Counted from the first letter of the stretch, positions 6,236 to 14,124 are shown. The stretch: 18,821 bases of DNA from Actinomycetota bacterium (GCA_023488645.1 JAMDDL010000156.1:1-18821), one strand, 5' to 3'. A program made the numbers and translations. Notes: generated by a model not told the origin, from the letters alone.

Positions 6236-8128
6236 TTAATCTCCAAAACTATCAACTGAATGAACCTGCTCCTGGCTTTCAATATGATATAAATACTCAT
6301 AAATTTTTTCAGCAATGGGAGCTGCATTTCTGCCTCCTCCACCTGCTTCTTCAAGCATAACAGTTACTATATATTGAGGATTACCGACTGGAGCATAACT
6401 TGCAAACCATGCATAGTCCTGCCGTCCTGAAAATTCTGCTGTTCCTGTCTTGCCTGCCACCGGTATTTTATCTACAGGAAAGGGTTTAAATGCACTGGAG
6501 GCTGTTCCCTTTGCAGTAACCAGATTTAATCCATTTTCAATAATGTTTATATAATCCTGATTAAGCTCCTGATCGTTAACTTTTTCTGATTTAAAATCAA
6601 ACACTTTTTCACCGGTTTCATCCCTGACTTCTTTTAATATATGAGGAGTATATTGAATCCCTCTGTTTGCAAGAGTCATATATGCATAAGCAAGCTGAAG
6701 TGGTGAAACCAGGACATCACCCTGTCCTATTGCCATATTAACCGTATCTCCCGGAAACCATATTGAATTAGCTTTATCATTTTTAAATCTGTCTTTTTTC
6801 CAGGCTTTGTCAGGAATAATACCGGTATCTTCGTTTGGCAGATCTATGCCGGTTTTACTTCCAAAACCTAAAATTTTTGCATACTTCTGCAAAAGTTCAT
6901 CTGAATTTTTATTCTTTAAAAATAATCTTAGCCCTGTCTCATAAAAGAAAATATCACATGAATTTTGTATACCACCAATGATGTTTAATCCGCCGTGTCC
7001 TCCCTTGTTCCAGCATGTTTTAGAATAGTCAGTTCCAAGCCCGTACCATGTTCCTGCGCAGAATATAATACTGTTTTTATTAATAACACCTTCACTTAAG
7101 CCGGCATATGCAGGTGCAATTTTAAAAACTGATCCGGGAGGAAATCCCATTATTGCTCTGTTATTAAGCGGAAATTTCATGGAAGGATCATTTAGCTCAT
7201 TCCAGTTAATACTTGATATTCCTCCGATAAATACCTGCGGATCAAAGGTTGGATAACTTGCCATTGCAAGTACCTCACCTGTCTTTGCATCAAGAACAAC
7301 AACCGAACCTCCGCCAGCCCTGTAATAATCATTTGTTTTTGCAACTTTGGTTTGTCTTATTGCTTCAAGCTGAATTGCAAGTATTTCCTCAACATATTTT
7401 TGAAGCTCAATATCTATTGTTAAATAAATATCATTTCCGGAAACATAATTTTCCTGTTCCACAATGTCTGTCGGCCTTCCAAGCGGATCAACTTCATAAA
7501 CAATTTTGCCTTTAATCCCCCTGAGTATATCTTCATATTGTTCCTCTACACCCGTAAGTCCGATCTGATCTCCACCCTCATATTCTGACTGATTTTTTTC
7601 CTGTTTTAATTTTTCTTCATCAATTTCACCCGTATATCCTAAAACATGAGCAGCAAGAGAGCCAAAGTTATATTTTCTTAAGAAAATATTTACTACTTCA
7701 ACTCCGGGAAGATCCTGACTATGCTCCTTCAGATATACAAGGGTTTCTTTATCAATATTTTGCTTTATAATTATCCTGTCAATATAGGTTGTTTTTGTTT
7801 TTTCAAGTTTGTCCTTTAAATCATAATATGAAATACCCAGTCTTTTACTTAATGTGCTCAGCACATCATCTCTTTTTAAAACTTCAAATGGATCTACTGC
7901 TACTGCAGTGGTTGGTACACTTTCCACCAGAAGTTTTCCGTTTCTGTCATAAATATTTCCTCTGGGAGCAGCAGTGGTTCTTGTTCTTGTAATATTTTCA
8001 GAAGCTGCCCTCGCATAATCTTCACCGCTCATTACCTGAAGAAAATATAATCTTAATATTAGCAATACTGCTGCTGTAATTACCAGATAACCTGTAAAGA
8101 CCAGCCTTTTATTTGTGCTGCTGTTCAA
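6236..8128 (-). CDS. mrdA: Penicillin-binding protein 2, elongasome transpeptidase
   Basis: This 630-residue class B PBP cross-links peptidoglycan during rod elongation, acting with RodA. A single N-terminal membrane anchor (about 10-31) precedes the dimerisation domain, marked by APRGNIYDRNGKLL (about 55-68). The transpeptidase motifs are complete: SVFK (nucleophile Ser333, Lys336), SCD (Ser390) in the SxD form usual for PBP2, and KTG at 560-562. The start is TTG at 8126-8128 with AGGAG 9 nt upstream; no suitable ATG occurs before the membrane anchor. The gene overlaps the end of mreD by 20 nt and its stop abuts the rodA ATG, so mreD-mrdA-rodA form a translationally coupled block. The length is normal and no key residue is missing. 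Confidence 0.95.
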   Translation of the reverse strand: MNSSTNKRLVFTGYLVITAAVLLILRLYFLQVMSGEDYARAASENITRTRTTAAPRGNIYDRNGKLLVESVPTTAVAVDPFEVLKRDDVLSTLSKRLGISYYDLKDKLEKTKTTYIDRIIIKQNIDKETLVYLKEHSQDLPGVEVVNIFLRKYNFGSLAAHVLGYTGEIDEEKLKQEKNQSEYEGGDQIGLTGVEEQYEDILRGIKGKIVYEVDPLGRPTDIVEQENYVSGNDIYLTIDIELQKYVEEILAIQLEAIRQTKVAKTNDYYRAGGGSVVVLDAKTGEVLAMASYPTFDPQVFIGGISSINWNELNDPSMKFPLNNRAIMGFPPGSVFKIAPAYAGLSEGVINKNSIIFCAGTWYGLGTDYSKTCWNKGGHGGLNIIGGIQNSCDIFFYETGLRLFLKNKNSDELLQKYAKILGFGSKTGIDLPNEDTGIIPDKAWKKDRFKNDKANSIWFPGDTVNMAIGQGDVLVSPLQLAYAYMTLANRGIQYTPHILKEVRDETGEKVFDFKSEKVNDQELNQDYINIIENGLNLVTAKGTASSAFKPFPVDKIPVAGKTGTAEFSGRQDYAWFASYAPVGNPQYIVTVMLEEAGGGGRNAAPIAEKIYEYLYHIESQEQVHSVDSFGD

Positions 8129-8618
8129 TTAATTCTTCTCCTGTAAACTTTACCCGAAGTAATGGAAAAATTATAAATATTAAGAGTATGTTAAATAAAG
8201 GCTTCAATAATAAATCCAGTCCCATTGAAGCAAAATCTATATCATAGCTGAATAAATAGTAAACAATGTTTATAATTACTATATTAATTTCAGTAAACAT
8301 GAAAACTGCAAGAACATAACTGACAAGTTTTAGTTTCAGTCCTGATTCCTGAAGCTTTCCAAGTAAAAAAGCGTCAAGAGCAAAAATAAGAGCAGAAATT
8401 CCAACAATATTAGCTGTCAGTAAATCAAAAACAAGACCTGTAAAAAAACCATATAGAATTGCAGCAGTTAAATTTTTTTTAAATGTTATTGCAATTATTG
8501 CTACGAGTATGAAGTCGAAGTTTATGTAATATAATTTAAGCTGCGCTACAAAAACAACCTGCAGTATTAAAAAAAATATAACAATAAAAAAATCAAAAAC
8601 CTTATTAAAAATTTTCAT
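8109..8618 (-). CDS. mreD: Rod-shape-determining membrane protein MreD
   Basis: This is a 169-residue, strongly hydrophobic protein with about five or six membrane segments, lying between mreC and mrdA where MreD always sits. Sequence conservation in this family is low; internal stretches such as FFTGLVFDLLTANIVGISAL and the near-C-terminal FNILLIFIIFPLL fit the MreD pattern (YGFxxGLxxDLL). It forms part of the elongasome membrane complex with MreC, PBP2 and RodA. The start is ATG at 8616-8618, 33 nt after mreC. No Shine-Dalgarno sequence can be seen upstream, which reads A/T-rich. The 3' end overlaps the start of mrdA by 20 nt. Identity rests on context plus topology, so it is slightly less certain than its neighbours. 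Confidence 0.88.
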   Translation of the reverse strand: MKIFNKVFDFFIVIFFLILQVVFVAQLKLYYINFDFILVAIIAITFKKNLTAAILYGFFTGLVFDLLTANIVGISALIFALDAFLLGKLQESGLKLKLVSYVLAVFMFTEINIVIINIVYYLFSYDIDFASMGLDLLLKPLFNILLIFIIFPLLRVKFTGEELIEQQHK

Positions 8619-8651
8619 AAAACAAAAATATGAAAAGATTTTATTATTTTA

Positions 8652-9467
8652 TTACCATTCCAGTATTACCAGTACATTTTCAATTGATTTAAAATTTACA
8701 AAGGGTTCAACTTCTATCGTTTTATATGGATTTGTTCCTGAATCTGAAACTTTTTTTACAATTCCTATCAGTATTTCAGGCGGAATATATGTTCCAAATT
8801 CTGATGTAATAATTATATCACCGGTATATACCATATCTGATTTTGATATATAGTTTAAAAAAATTTTTTTATTTGAACTTCCTTCAACCATTCCAAGACT
8901 TCTTGAGGAAAGTATTCTTGCGCCTATGCTCATCTGCTGATCATTTAAAAGCCTTACTCTGCAGGAATTGCTGCCGCTTAATATAACTATTCCAATAAAT
9001 CCTTTTTCATTAATCACTCCCATACCCTCTACAACTCCGCTATTTTTACCCACATTTAAGGTTACCTCTGATTCCAACTTTCCTTCATTGTATCCGATAA
9101 CTTTTGCAGCAACAGTTTTATAATTTTTTCTTTGCCTTATATCGAGAAGGCTTCGCAGTGAATCATTTTCAATTTTTAAATTAATATTTTCACTATAATT
9201 CTGAAGCAGCCTGGCATTTTCCTGTTCAAGAAGCTTTAGTTTTTGAGAAAGCCCGAAGAAATTTTTAATGTTATTAATTGCTTTTATAATGGGCTGAAAT
9301 ACAAAAAATATTTTTTCCTGCAAAGGCTTAAAGATATCTGAAGTTCTTGTTTTTAAGCTTTTTATGAAATTTGCATCTCTGAAGCTGGCAGTTATAACAA
9401 TAAGGCTAATTATTATAATTATGCCTATAATTATAATGCTTTTTAAACTGTTTTTTGGAGAAGCCAT
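8652..9467 (-). CDS. mreC: Rod-shape-determining protein MreC
   Basis: This 271-residue bitopic protein is an extracytoplasmic elongasome scaffold that links MreB filaments to PBP2. It has one N-terminal membrane segment (about 10-28, IIIIGIIIIISLIVITASF), a coiled-coil stretch (about 65-110, LKLLEQENARLLQNYSENIN), then the beta-rich MreC core with AAKVIGYNEGKLESEVTLNV, KNSGVVEGMGVINEKGFIG, CRVRLLNDQQMSIGARI and the closing FVNFKSIENVLVILEW. The length is typical. It starts at ATG 9465-9467, 35 nt after mreB. No Shine-Dalgarno sequence is visible; instead an all-A/T perfect 7-bp inverted repeat (9471-9477 with 9482-9488) lies directly before the start codon. Weak initiation relative to mreB is therefore likely. 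Confidence 0.94.
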   Translation of the reverse strand: MASPKNSLKSIIIIGIIIIISLIVITASFRDANFIKSLKTRTSDIFKPLQEKIFFVFQPIIKAINNIKNFFGLSQKLKLLEQENARLLQNYSENINLKIENDSLRSLLDIRQRKNYKTVAAKVIGYNEGKLESEVTLNVGKNSGVVEGMGVINEKGFIGIVILSGSNSCRVRLLNDQQMSIGARILSSRSLGMVEGSSNKKIFLNYISKSDMVYTGDIIITSEFGTYIPPEILIGIVKKVSDSGTNPYKTIEVEPFVNFKSIENVLVILEW

Positions 9468-9502
9468 TAATTAAATTGTTTAATTTAAATTTTTTAAATC
9501 TT

Positions 9503-10534
9503 TTAATGTTTTGCATACTTCAGATATCTTTTAAGAGTTGCAAAATCCTCAGCACATTTACCAGCACCAAGAGCTACTGAAGCAAGAGGATCATTTGCCA
9601 GGTAAACCGGGCAATGCGTCTCCCTGCTTACCCTTTCAGTAAGCCCTTTCAGTAAAGCTCCTCCGCCGCTCAGTACAATGCCCCTTTTCATAATATCAGA
9701 TGACAGCTCCGGCGGGGTAACATCCAGTACTTCAATTATTGAATTAACTACGTCTGCAACTGTTTTTTCAAGTGCTTTTCTTATCTGCTGACTTGTAATA
9801 ATTATTGTTTTAGGAAGCCCGGTAACAAGATCCCTGCCGTTTATTTCCATTTTTTCCTCATTTTCAAGAGGAAAAGCTGAACCTATTTCAATCTTTACTT
9901 TTTCTGCTGTCCTTTCACCAAGAAGCAGATTATGTTCCTTCTTAAGATAATATGTGATAGCTTCATCAAGTTCATCTCCCCCAATTCTTAAAGACTGGCT
10001 GACCACTATTCCGCCCAGAGAAATTACAGCTACCTCTGACGTTCCTCCGCCAATATCAACAATCATTGAACCTGTCGGCTCATTTATAGGCAAATCAGCC
10101 CCTATTGCTGCAGCAAGAGGCTCCTCAATTATATATGCTGATCTGGCTCCTGCCTGTTCCGTAGCTTCAATCACTGCTTTTCTCTCAACTGCAGTAATTC
10201 CTGAAGGTACACATATTACAATCCGGGGTCTGGCGAAAGCAACATTTTTATGAACTCTTTGAATGAAATATCTAAGCATTTTCTCCGTAGTTTCAAAATC
10301 AGCTATAACTCCGTCCTTTAAGGGTCTTATGGCAACTATATTTCCCGGAGTTCTTCCAACCATTCTTTTTGCTTCCTTGCCCACAGCTAAAATCCTATTT
10401 GTATCCTTGTCAATTGCAACAATAGAAGGTTCATCAAGAACAATTCCCTTGCCTTTCACAAAAACAAGAGTGTTTGCTGTCCCAAGGTCAATTCCCATAT
10501 CTCTTCCTACAATATTTAAAAAAAAGTCAAACAT
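9503..10534 (-). CDS. mreB: Actin-like rod-shape protein MreB
   Basis: This 343-residue bacterial actin polymerises with ATP at the inner membrane face and orients the elongasome. It shows phosphate-1 RDMGIDLGTANTLVFVKGKG, phosphate-2 MIVDIGGGTSEVAVISLGG, the RRMVGRTPG-type segment (AKRMVGRTPGNIVAIRPLKD) and the adenosine motif IVLSGGGALLKGLTE, as expected for MreB rather than FtsA or Hsp70. The hydrophobic N-terminal MFDFFLNIVG fits a membrane-binding sequence. The ATG at 10532-10534 has an excellent AAGGAG ribosome-binding site 6 nt upstream, which itself overlaps the maf stop region (gap 9 nt). mreC follows after 35 nt. A single copy is seen here; length and motifs are complete. Confidence 0.97.
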   Translation of the reverse strand: MFDFFLNIVGRDMGIDLGTANTLVFVKGKGIVLDEPSIVAIDKDTNRILAVGKEAKRMVGRTPGNIVAIRPLKDGVIADFETTEKMLRYFIQRVHKNVAFARPRIVICVPSGITAVERKAVIEATEQAGARSAYIIEEPLAAAIGADLPINEPTGSMIVDIGGGTSEVAVISLGGIVVSQSLRIGGDELDEAITYYLKKEHNLLLGERTAEKVKIEIGSAFPLENEEKMEINGRDLVTGLPKTIIITSQQIRKALEKTVADVVNSIIEVLDVTPPELSSDIMKRGIVLSGGGALLKGLTERVSRETHCPVYLANDPLASVALGAGKCAEDFATLKRYLKYAKH

Positions 10535-10543
10535 TAAATCTCC

Positions 10544-11227
10544 TTACTGCTTTTTAATTTTATTTAAATTATAATAATCATATCCGAATTTTTTTAAAAC
10601 ATTTAAAAACCTGTAAACCGGAATTCCAACTGCATTAAAGAAACATCCGTTTATTTTTTTTACTAAAATTGCGCCATAACCTTCGATATTATAGGCACCT
10701 GCTTTGTCAAGAACATATTCGTTCATTAAAAAATTCTGCACATCTTTTTCGCTTAATTTTCTGAACGTAACTTTTGTTTCTTCAACCCCTGTTTCAATAA
10801 TTCCGGTGACATAACTTAAAATACTTAAACCTGTAATGACACTGTGGGTCTTGCCGGAAAAAGAGCTTATGAAACACTCAGCTTCCTTTAAATTTTCAGG
10901 TTTGAAATAATATTTATTTTTAAAATAAACAATTGTATCAAAACTGCATATCAATATATCTTTATAATTAGCTTCTTTAATTTTTTCAGGAATTTTTAAT
11001 TCATTAATTTTAACATAATCAGCAACATTTTCAGATTTTTTTATGCTGTTTTTAATTACAGTATTATATGGGTCCTCAAAAACTTCCTCAATACAATTAA
11101 AAGGTACGATGACCTCGAAGTTAATTTTAAGTAAGTTCAGGATGTCTGACCTGCGCTGTGAAGCAGAAGCTAAAATTATTTTGATTTTATTATTTTCGTC
11201 TGAAAACATCAGCCAGTAAAAATGCAA
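10544..11227 (-). CDS. maf: Maf-family nucleotide pyrophosphatase (Maf/YhdE type)
   Basis: Maf proteins hydrolyse nucleoside triphosphates, including modified ones, to monophosphate and pyrophosphate (house-cleaning); in B. subtilis Maf affects septum formation. The signatures are IILASASQRRSDILNLL (substrate loop ASxSxRR), CSFDTIVYF with the catalytic Asp, FKPENLKEAECFI and SGKTHSVITGLS, and DKAGAYNIEGYGAILVKKIN then GCFFNAVGIPVY. The longest reading starts at ATG 11225-11227 (227 aa) and overlaps the DUF4321 gene by 38 nt. A second ATG at 11207-11209 (221 aa) gives a start closer to the family norm with only 20 nt overlap. Neither has a visible Shine-Dalgarno sequence, so translation is probably coupled to the gene in front. 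It lies between DUF4321 and mreB, as maf often does near mre genes. Confidence 0.92.
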   Translation of the reverse strand: MHFYWLMFSDENNKIKIILASASQRRSDILNLLKINFEVIVPFNCIEEVFEDPYNTVIKNSIKKSENVADYVKINELKIPEKIKEANYKDILICSFDTIVYFKNKYYFKPENLKEAECFISSFSGKTHSVITGLSILSYVTGIIETGVEETKVTFRKLSEKDVQNFLMNEYVLDKAGAYNIEGYGAILVKKINGCFFNAVGIPVYRFLNVLKKFGYDYYNLNKIKKQ

Positions 11228-11438
11228 GAAGCAATCCGATGATAGCGCCCAGTGTAATATTCACATGTATGCCGAAATTAACATCAAATAAATACAGGTT
11301 CAAACTTAAATTATCCGTGCCAACTTTAAGCCCCTGATCCAGTATCGGCACAATATCCTTGAGCACATGCCCCAGTATTGCACCTAAAATGCCTCCGATA
11401 ATAATTATAAAAAAGACAACAATTCCTCTTCTTCTCAA
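11190..11438 (-). CDS. DUF4321 small membrane protein
   Basis: This 82-residue protein has two membrane segments (about 6-25, GIVVFFIIIIGGILGAILGH, and about 58-78, NITLGAIIGLLLAFLLADVF) joined by a short loop containing LSLNLYLFDVNFGIHVN. The pattern, with Gly-rich helices and the loop ending in a second GAxxGLLLAF helix, is that of DUF4321, a family of unknown function that I know mainly from Clostridia-like genomes. The start is TTG at 11436-11438 with AAAGG 7 nt upstream; no ATG is available. It is the first gene of the predicted maf-mreBCD-mrdA-rodA operon and overlaps maf. A role near the elongasome is suggested only by position. Confidence 0.75.
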   Translation of the reverse strand: MRRRGIVVFFIIIIGGILGAILGHVLKDIVPILDQGLKVGTDNLSLNLYLFDVNFGIHVNITLGAIIGLLLAFLLADVFRRK

Positions 11439-11506
11439 AATTAAACCTTTATCTGACAGTTATTTAAAATATTTAAGCAACAATCATCTTGATTATTAAA
11501 ATCACT

Positions 11507-11536
11507 ATTATAAACTAATAATACATTTTTTGTGAA
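11507..11536 (-). promoter_or_regulatory. Predicted sigma-70-type promoter for the DUF4321-maf-mre-rodA operon
   Basis: On the minus strand TTCACA (11531-11536, five of six matches to TTGACA) is followed after 18 nt by a perfect TATAAT (11507-11512). Transcription would start near 11500, about 60 nt before the DUF4321 start. It lies in the 188-bp ndk-DUF4321 gap (11439-11626), which is otherwise A/T-rich with no GC-stem terminator for ndk that I can see. This promoter would uncouple cell-shape genes from the clpX-ndk side. Confidence 0.65.
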
Positions 11537-11626
11537 TATTCAAACATTTTTTTATTTTTAATTTTTATGAAGAAATTTATGCAGAAAATGCTTATAAATA
11601 AAATAATTTTAAAATTTAAATATTTT

Positions 11627-12127
11627 TTAAAGATAATTGCCGAAAAATATATCAATTTCTTTTTTTGCGTTTTCAGTACAATCTGATCCGTGAATTACAT
11701 TGATTGTAATATCTGATCCGTAATCTCCTCTGATTGTCCCTTTTGGTGCTTTTGCAGGATCAGTGGGACCCATTAACTGCCTGGCTTTTGATATGGCATT
11801 TTCACCTTTAATTATCATCACTATTGAAGGTCCGCTTGTCATATAATCCAGCAAACGTTCAAAATATGGTTTACCTTCATGTTCCCTGTAATGGATACTT
11901 GCAATAGTTTTATCCATTTCAAGCACTTTTATTCTTTCAATTTCAAGTCCTGCTTTTTCAAATCTTGAAATTATATTTCCTACAGCTTTTTTTCTGACAC
12001 CATCAGGTTTGATAATTACCAGACTTCTTTCCTGGCAATCAACATTTTTTTTAATGATTTTTTGCAGCTTACCTTTGTTTTCTGTTTTAACATTCGCCTT
12101 GCTTCTTTCTTCAGTTTTTAGGTTCAT
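11627..12127 (-). CDS. ndk: Nucleoside diphosphate kinase with a basic N-terminal extension
   Basis: Ndk transfers the gamma phosphate from ATP to nucleoside diphosphates through a phospho-histidine. The core begins at about residue 33 (ERSLVIIKPDGVRKKAVGNI) and includes YREHEGKPYFERLLDYMTSG, MGPTDPAKAPKGTIRGDYG and NVIHGSDC, with the active His146. The usual terminal Ser of HGSDS is Cys here. The total is 166 residues against about 140-150 normally. The surplus is a Lys/Glu-rich N-terminal segment (MNLKTEERSKANVKTENKGK ...) with no internal Met and no signal-peptide character. The start is fixed by a very strong GGGGAGG ribosome-binding site 5 nt before the ATG, so the extension appears real. 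It lies between the zinc-ribbon gene and the mre operon, as in Actinobacteria. Confidence 0.95.
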   Translation of the reverse strand: MNLKTEERSKANVKTENKGKLQKIIKKNVDCQERSLVIIKPDGVRKKAVGNIISRFEKAGLEIERIKVLEMDKTIASIHYREHEGKPYFERLLDYMTSGPSIVMIIKGENAISKARQLMGPTDPAKAPKGTIRGDYGSDITINVIHGSDCTENAKKEIDIFFGNYL

Positions 12128-12132
12128 AGCAG

Positions 12133-12139
12133 CCTCCCC
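12133..12139 (-). promoter_or_regulatory. Strong ribosome binding site fixing the extended ndk start
   Basis: The minus strand reads GGGGAGG-CTGCT-ATG, a near-perfect Shine-Dalgarno sequence with 5-nt spacing to the ATG at 12125-12127. It decides in favour of the long form of Ndk over a start near the conserved core, where no ATG exists. Confidence 0.8.
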
Positions 12140-12220
12140 TATTACTAAATTAATTCATATTAATAATCATCCTCTTAAAAAACAAAAATATTTGAAAAAT
12201 AAAATATATAAATATTTTTA

Positions 12221-12233
12221 AAAATCCTTCCTC
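12221..12233. repeat. 13-bp direct repeat, copy 1 (3' side of the zinc-ribbon gene)
   Basis: AAAATCCTTCCTC on the + strand recurs exactly at 12730-12742. The two copies bracket the zinc-ribbon gene, and the match stops at 13 bp on both sides. It could be a recombination or duplication scar. On the minus strand GAGGAAGGA also resembles a ribosome-binding sequence, so chance similarity of purine-rich leaders is possible. Confidence 0.5.
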
Positions 12234-12253
12234 TAAAAAAATAAACTGAGCCG

Positions 12254-12700
12254 TCATTGTGCAGATTTACAATACGGGCAAATTTTCCAGTCAAGATTTA
12301 AAGGCCTGCCGCAATCTATACATGAATTTTTTAATTTCTTCCTGCAATATGGGCAAATTAAAAAATCATCCTTTGCTTCCCTGCCGCATGCAGGACATTT
12401 TGTATTTTTTGCCAGCAGTAATTCCGTCTTTCTGATTTCAAGGTCTCTTTCAACTACATCATCTATGTATTCAGGGGGTCTTAAAATCAGATATAAAATT
12501 AACCCGACATAATTAAAAATAAATACAACTATCGCCCAGAAAGGTGCGGGAGCGTTTCTTAATCTTGAATCTCTGTAAGTCCAGTAAACAAATGACAGCC
12601 ATGTTATTATGAGCATAAAAATAATCCCGTACAGCAGATATTTCCAGATGGGATTAGTAAAAAATGCTATTATGGTGTTTACATATTTCAGAATGTCCAT
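12254..12700 (-). CDS. Two-TM membrane protein with C-terminal double zinc ribbon (function unknown)
   Basis: The 148-residue protein has two membrane segments (about 20-42, and about 53-74, PFWAIVVFIFNYVGLILYLI), the second resembling the short PLDc_N-like membrane module. A charged linker follows (about 80-100), then a double zinc ribbon with four CxxC pairs: Cys102/105, Cys116/119, Cys127/130 and Cys141/144 (CPACG, CPYCR, CIDCG, CPYCK). The ribbon probably faces the cytoplasm and could bind protein or nucleic acid; no function is known to me. GGAGG stands 4 nt before the ATG at 12698-12700, so I use that start. A TTG one codon upstream is too close to the Shine-Dalgarno sequence. It occupies the folC-ndk position where Streptomyces, as I recall, carries a DUF4233 membrane protein. 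The stop is TGA. Confidence 0.85.
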   Translation of the reverse strand: MDILKYVNTIIAFFTNPIWKYLLYGIIFMLIITWLSFVYWTYRDSRLRNAPAPFWAIVVFIFNYVGLILYLILRPPEYIDDVVERDLEIRKTELLLAKNTKCPACGREAKDDFLICPYCRKKLKNSCIDCGRPLNLDWKICPYCKSAQ

Positions 12701-12729
12701 CAATCCTCCAAATCTTTTACTTTAGAAAC

Positions 12730-12742
12730 AAAATCCTTCCTC
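12730..12742. repeat. 13-bp direct repeat, copy 2 (5' side of the zinc-ribbon gene)
   Basis: This is an exact second copy of AAAATCCTTCCTC (see 12221-12233), in the 74-bp gap between folC and the zinc-ribbon start, upstream of the real ribosome-binding site of that gene. Confidence 0.5.
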
Positions 12743-12774
12743 AAACTGCAAAAAATAGCACCCGAGCAATTTTA

Positions 12775-14103
12775 TCAAAAATATTCTGATTTCACAAATT
12801 CGAGGTTGGTTATCGAACCGGTTAAACATATAATATCATTTTTAGAAGCAATTTTTAAAGAATATTTTATTGAATTTTCAATACTGTTAATTTTATAAAT
12901 AAGCTGCGCGCTTTTCAAACCATCTTTTTTTAATGTTTCAGACTGCCTTAAAACTTCTTCTTCAAGCTCATCTGCTGAAAGGCTTCTTTCTGTGCAGGAA
13001 GAAGTCAATATTATTATATCTGACTCCGGCAGTATATAGCTTATCATTTCATTATAGTTTTTATCTTTTAGCACGGAAAAAATAATTATTTTTCCAGCAT
13101 TTTTAAAATATTTCTTAAGATTTATGATTAAATTTTTAATCCCTTCAGGATTATGGGAGGCATCAGCAATAAATACAGGATCCCGTCTCATTATTTGAAA
13201 TCTTCCTGTAATATTGGTATAACAAAGGCTGTCATTTATTTTTTTTGAACATAATTTTTTGCCGAAAGTATTTGCAAAAAGTTCAGATAATATTGCTGCA
13301 AGGCAGAGATTTGTTTGCTGATAATTTCCAGGCAATGGAAAATAAATATTTCTGTAGATATTAAAAATTCCATTAATATCTGCCTGAAATCCTTCAATGC
13401 CCTTATCATTAATATTCGTGATATCAAAATCTTTTTTGATAACAAACAACTTTGATCCTGTATTCTTTACTTTGTCTTCAAGGATTTTTAAAACTGTTTT
13501 GTCGGCAGTTGCAGTTGCTGCAAGACAATTGTTTTTTATAACCTGCGCTTTTTCTTTTGCAATTGCGCTTATGGTACTGCCAAGAATTTGAGTATGCTCA
13601 AGACTTATTCCAGTTAGTCCCACTACCCTTGATGAAGCAGCATTAGTCGCATCCCATCTTCCTCCCATCCCTGCTTCCAGCACCATAACATCAAGCTTTT
13701 CATTAAAAGATGCTATAAACATCATTGCTGTCAGGATTTCAAATTGAGTCATTTCTCCATCTGCATCCATTTTATTTACTTCTTTGACCAATGGAAAAAT
13801 TTCTTTAAAAGTTTTTACAAAGTTATTCTCTGAAATCTTGCTTCCTCTTATGGAAATTCTTTCAGTATAAGAATAAATATGGGGAGAAACATAATAGCCT
13901 GCATTAAAACCATGGCCGTTAAGTATAGCTGCAGTAATTTTTGTAGTTGAAGTTTTACCGTTTGTTCCGACAACATGTATAAAATTAACCTTTTTATGCG
14001 GATTATCAAGAAGATTTAAAATTTTATTAATCCTTAATAAATTAGGTTTTATTCCAAAAATAAGAGTATTGTCTAAATATTCACAAACTTCCCTGTAATT
14101 CAA
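12775..14103 (-). CDS. folC: Folylpolyglutamate synthase / dihydrofolate synthase
   Basis: This 442-residue Mur-ligase-family enzyme adds glutamate to folates (and, in bifunctional forms, to dihydropteroate) using ATP. The nucleotide loop is GTNGKTST at 46-53 (HVVGTNGKTSTTK). LEAGMGGRWDATNA, GLTGISLEHTQILGSTI, the ADASHNPEGI segment (Mur DxxHNP motif) and the C-terminal LTGSITNLEF are all FolC-typical. Whether it has dihydrofolate synthase activity as well cannot be decided by eye. The start is TTG at 14101-14103, 21 nt after the valS stop, with a modest AAGG about 11 nt upstream; no in-frame ATG precedes the conserved REVCEYLDN start region. It is co-directional with valS, the classic valS-folC pair of Gram-positive bacteria. 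Confidence 0.95.
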   Translation of the reverse strand: MNYREVCEYLDNTLIFGIKPNLLRINKILNLLDNPHKKVNFIHVVGTNGKTSTTKITAAILNGHGFNAGYYVSPHIYSYTERISIRGSKISENNFVKTFKEIFPLVKEVNKMDADGEMTQFEILTAMMFIASFNEKLDVMVLEAGMGGRWDATNAASSRVVGLTGISLEHTQILGSTISAIAKEKAQVIKNNCLAATATADKTVLKILEDKVKNTGSKLFVIKKDFDITNINDKGIEGFQADINGIFNIYRNIYFPLPGNYQQTNLCLAAILSELFANTFGKKLCSKKINDSLCYTNITGRFQIMRRDPVFIADASHNPEGIKNLIINLKKYFKNAGKIIIFSVLKDKNYNEMISYILPESDIIILTSSCTERSLSADELEEEVLRQSETLKKDGLKSAQLIYKINSIENSIKYSLKIASKNDIICLTGSITNLEFVKSEYF

Positions 14104-14124
14104 AATAATGCCAGCCTTGAAAAA

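Noticed and set aside
11190..11227. Programmed frameshift between DUF4321 and maf
   Set aside because: The 38-nt overlap depends on the longest maf start. The ATG at 11207-11209 reduces it to 20 nt, and both proteins are complete on their own.
12128..12253. Promoter for ndk (TTGTTT, 17 nt, TAATAT on the minus strand)
   Set aside because: The -35 match is poor and the region is almost pure A/T, where such pairs occur by chance. Not strong enough to list.
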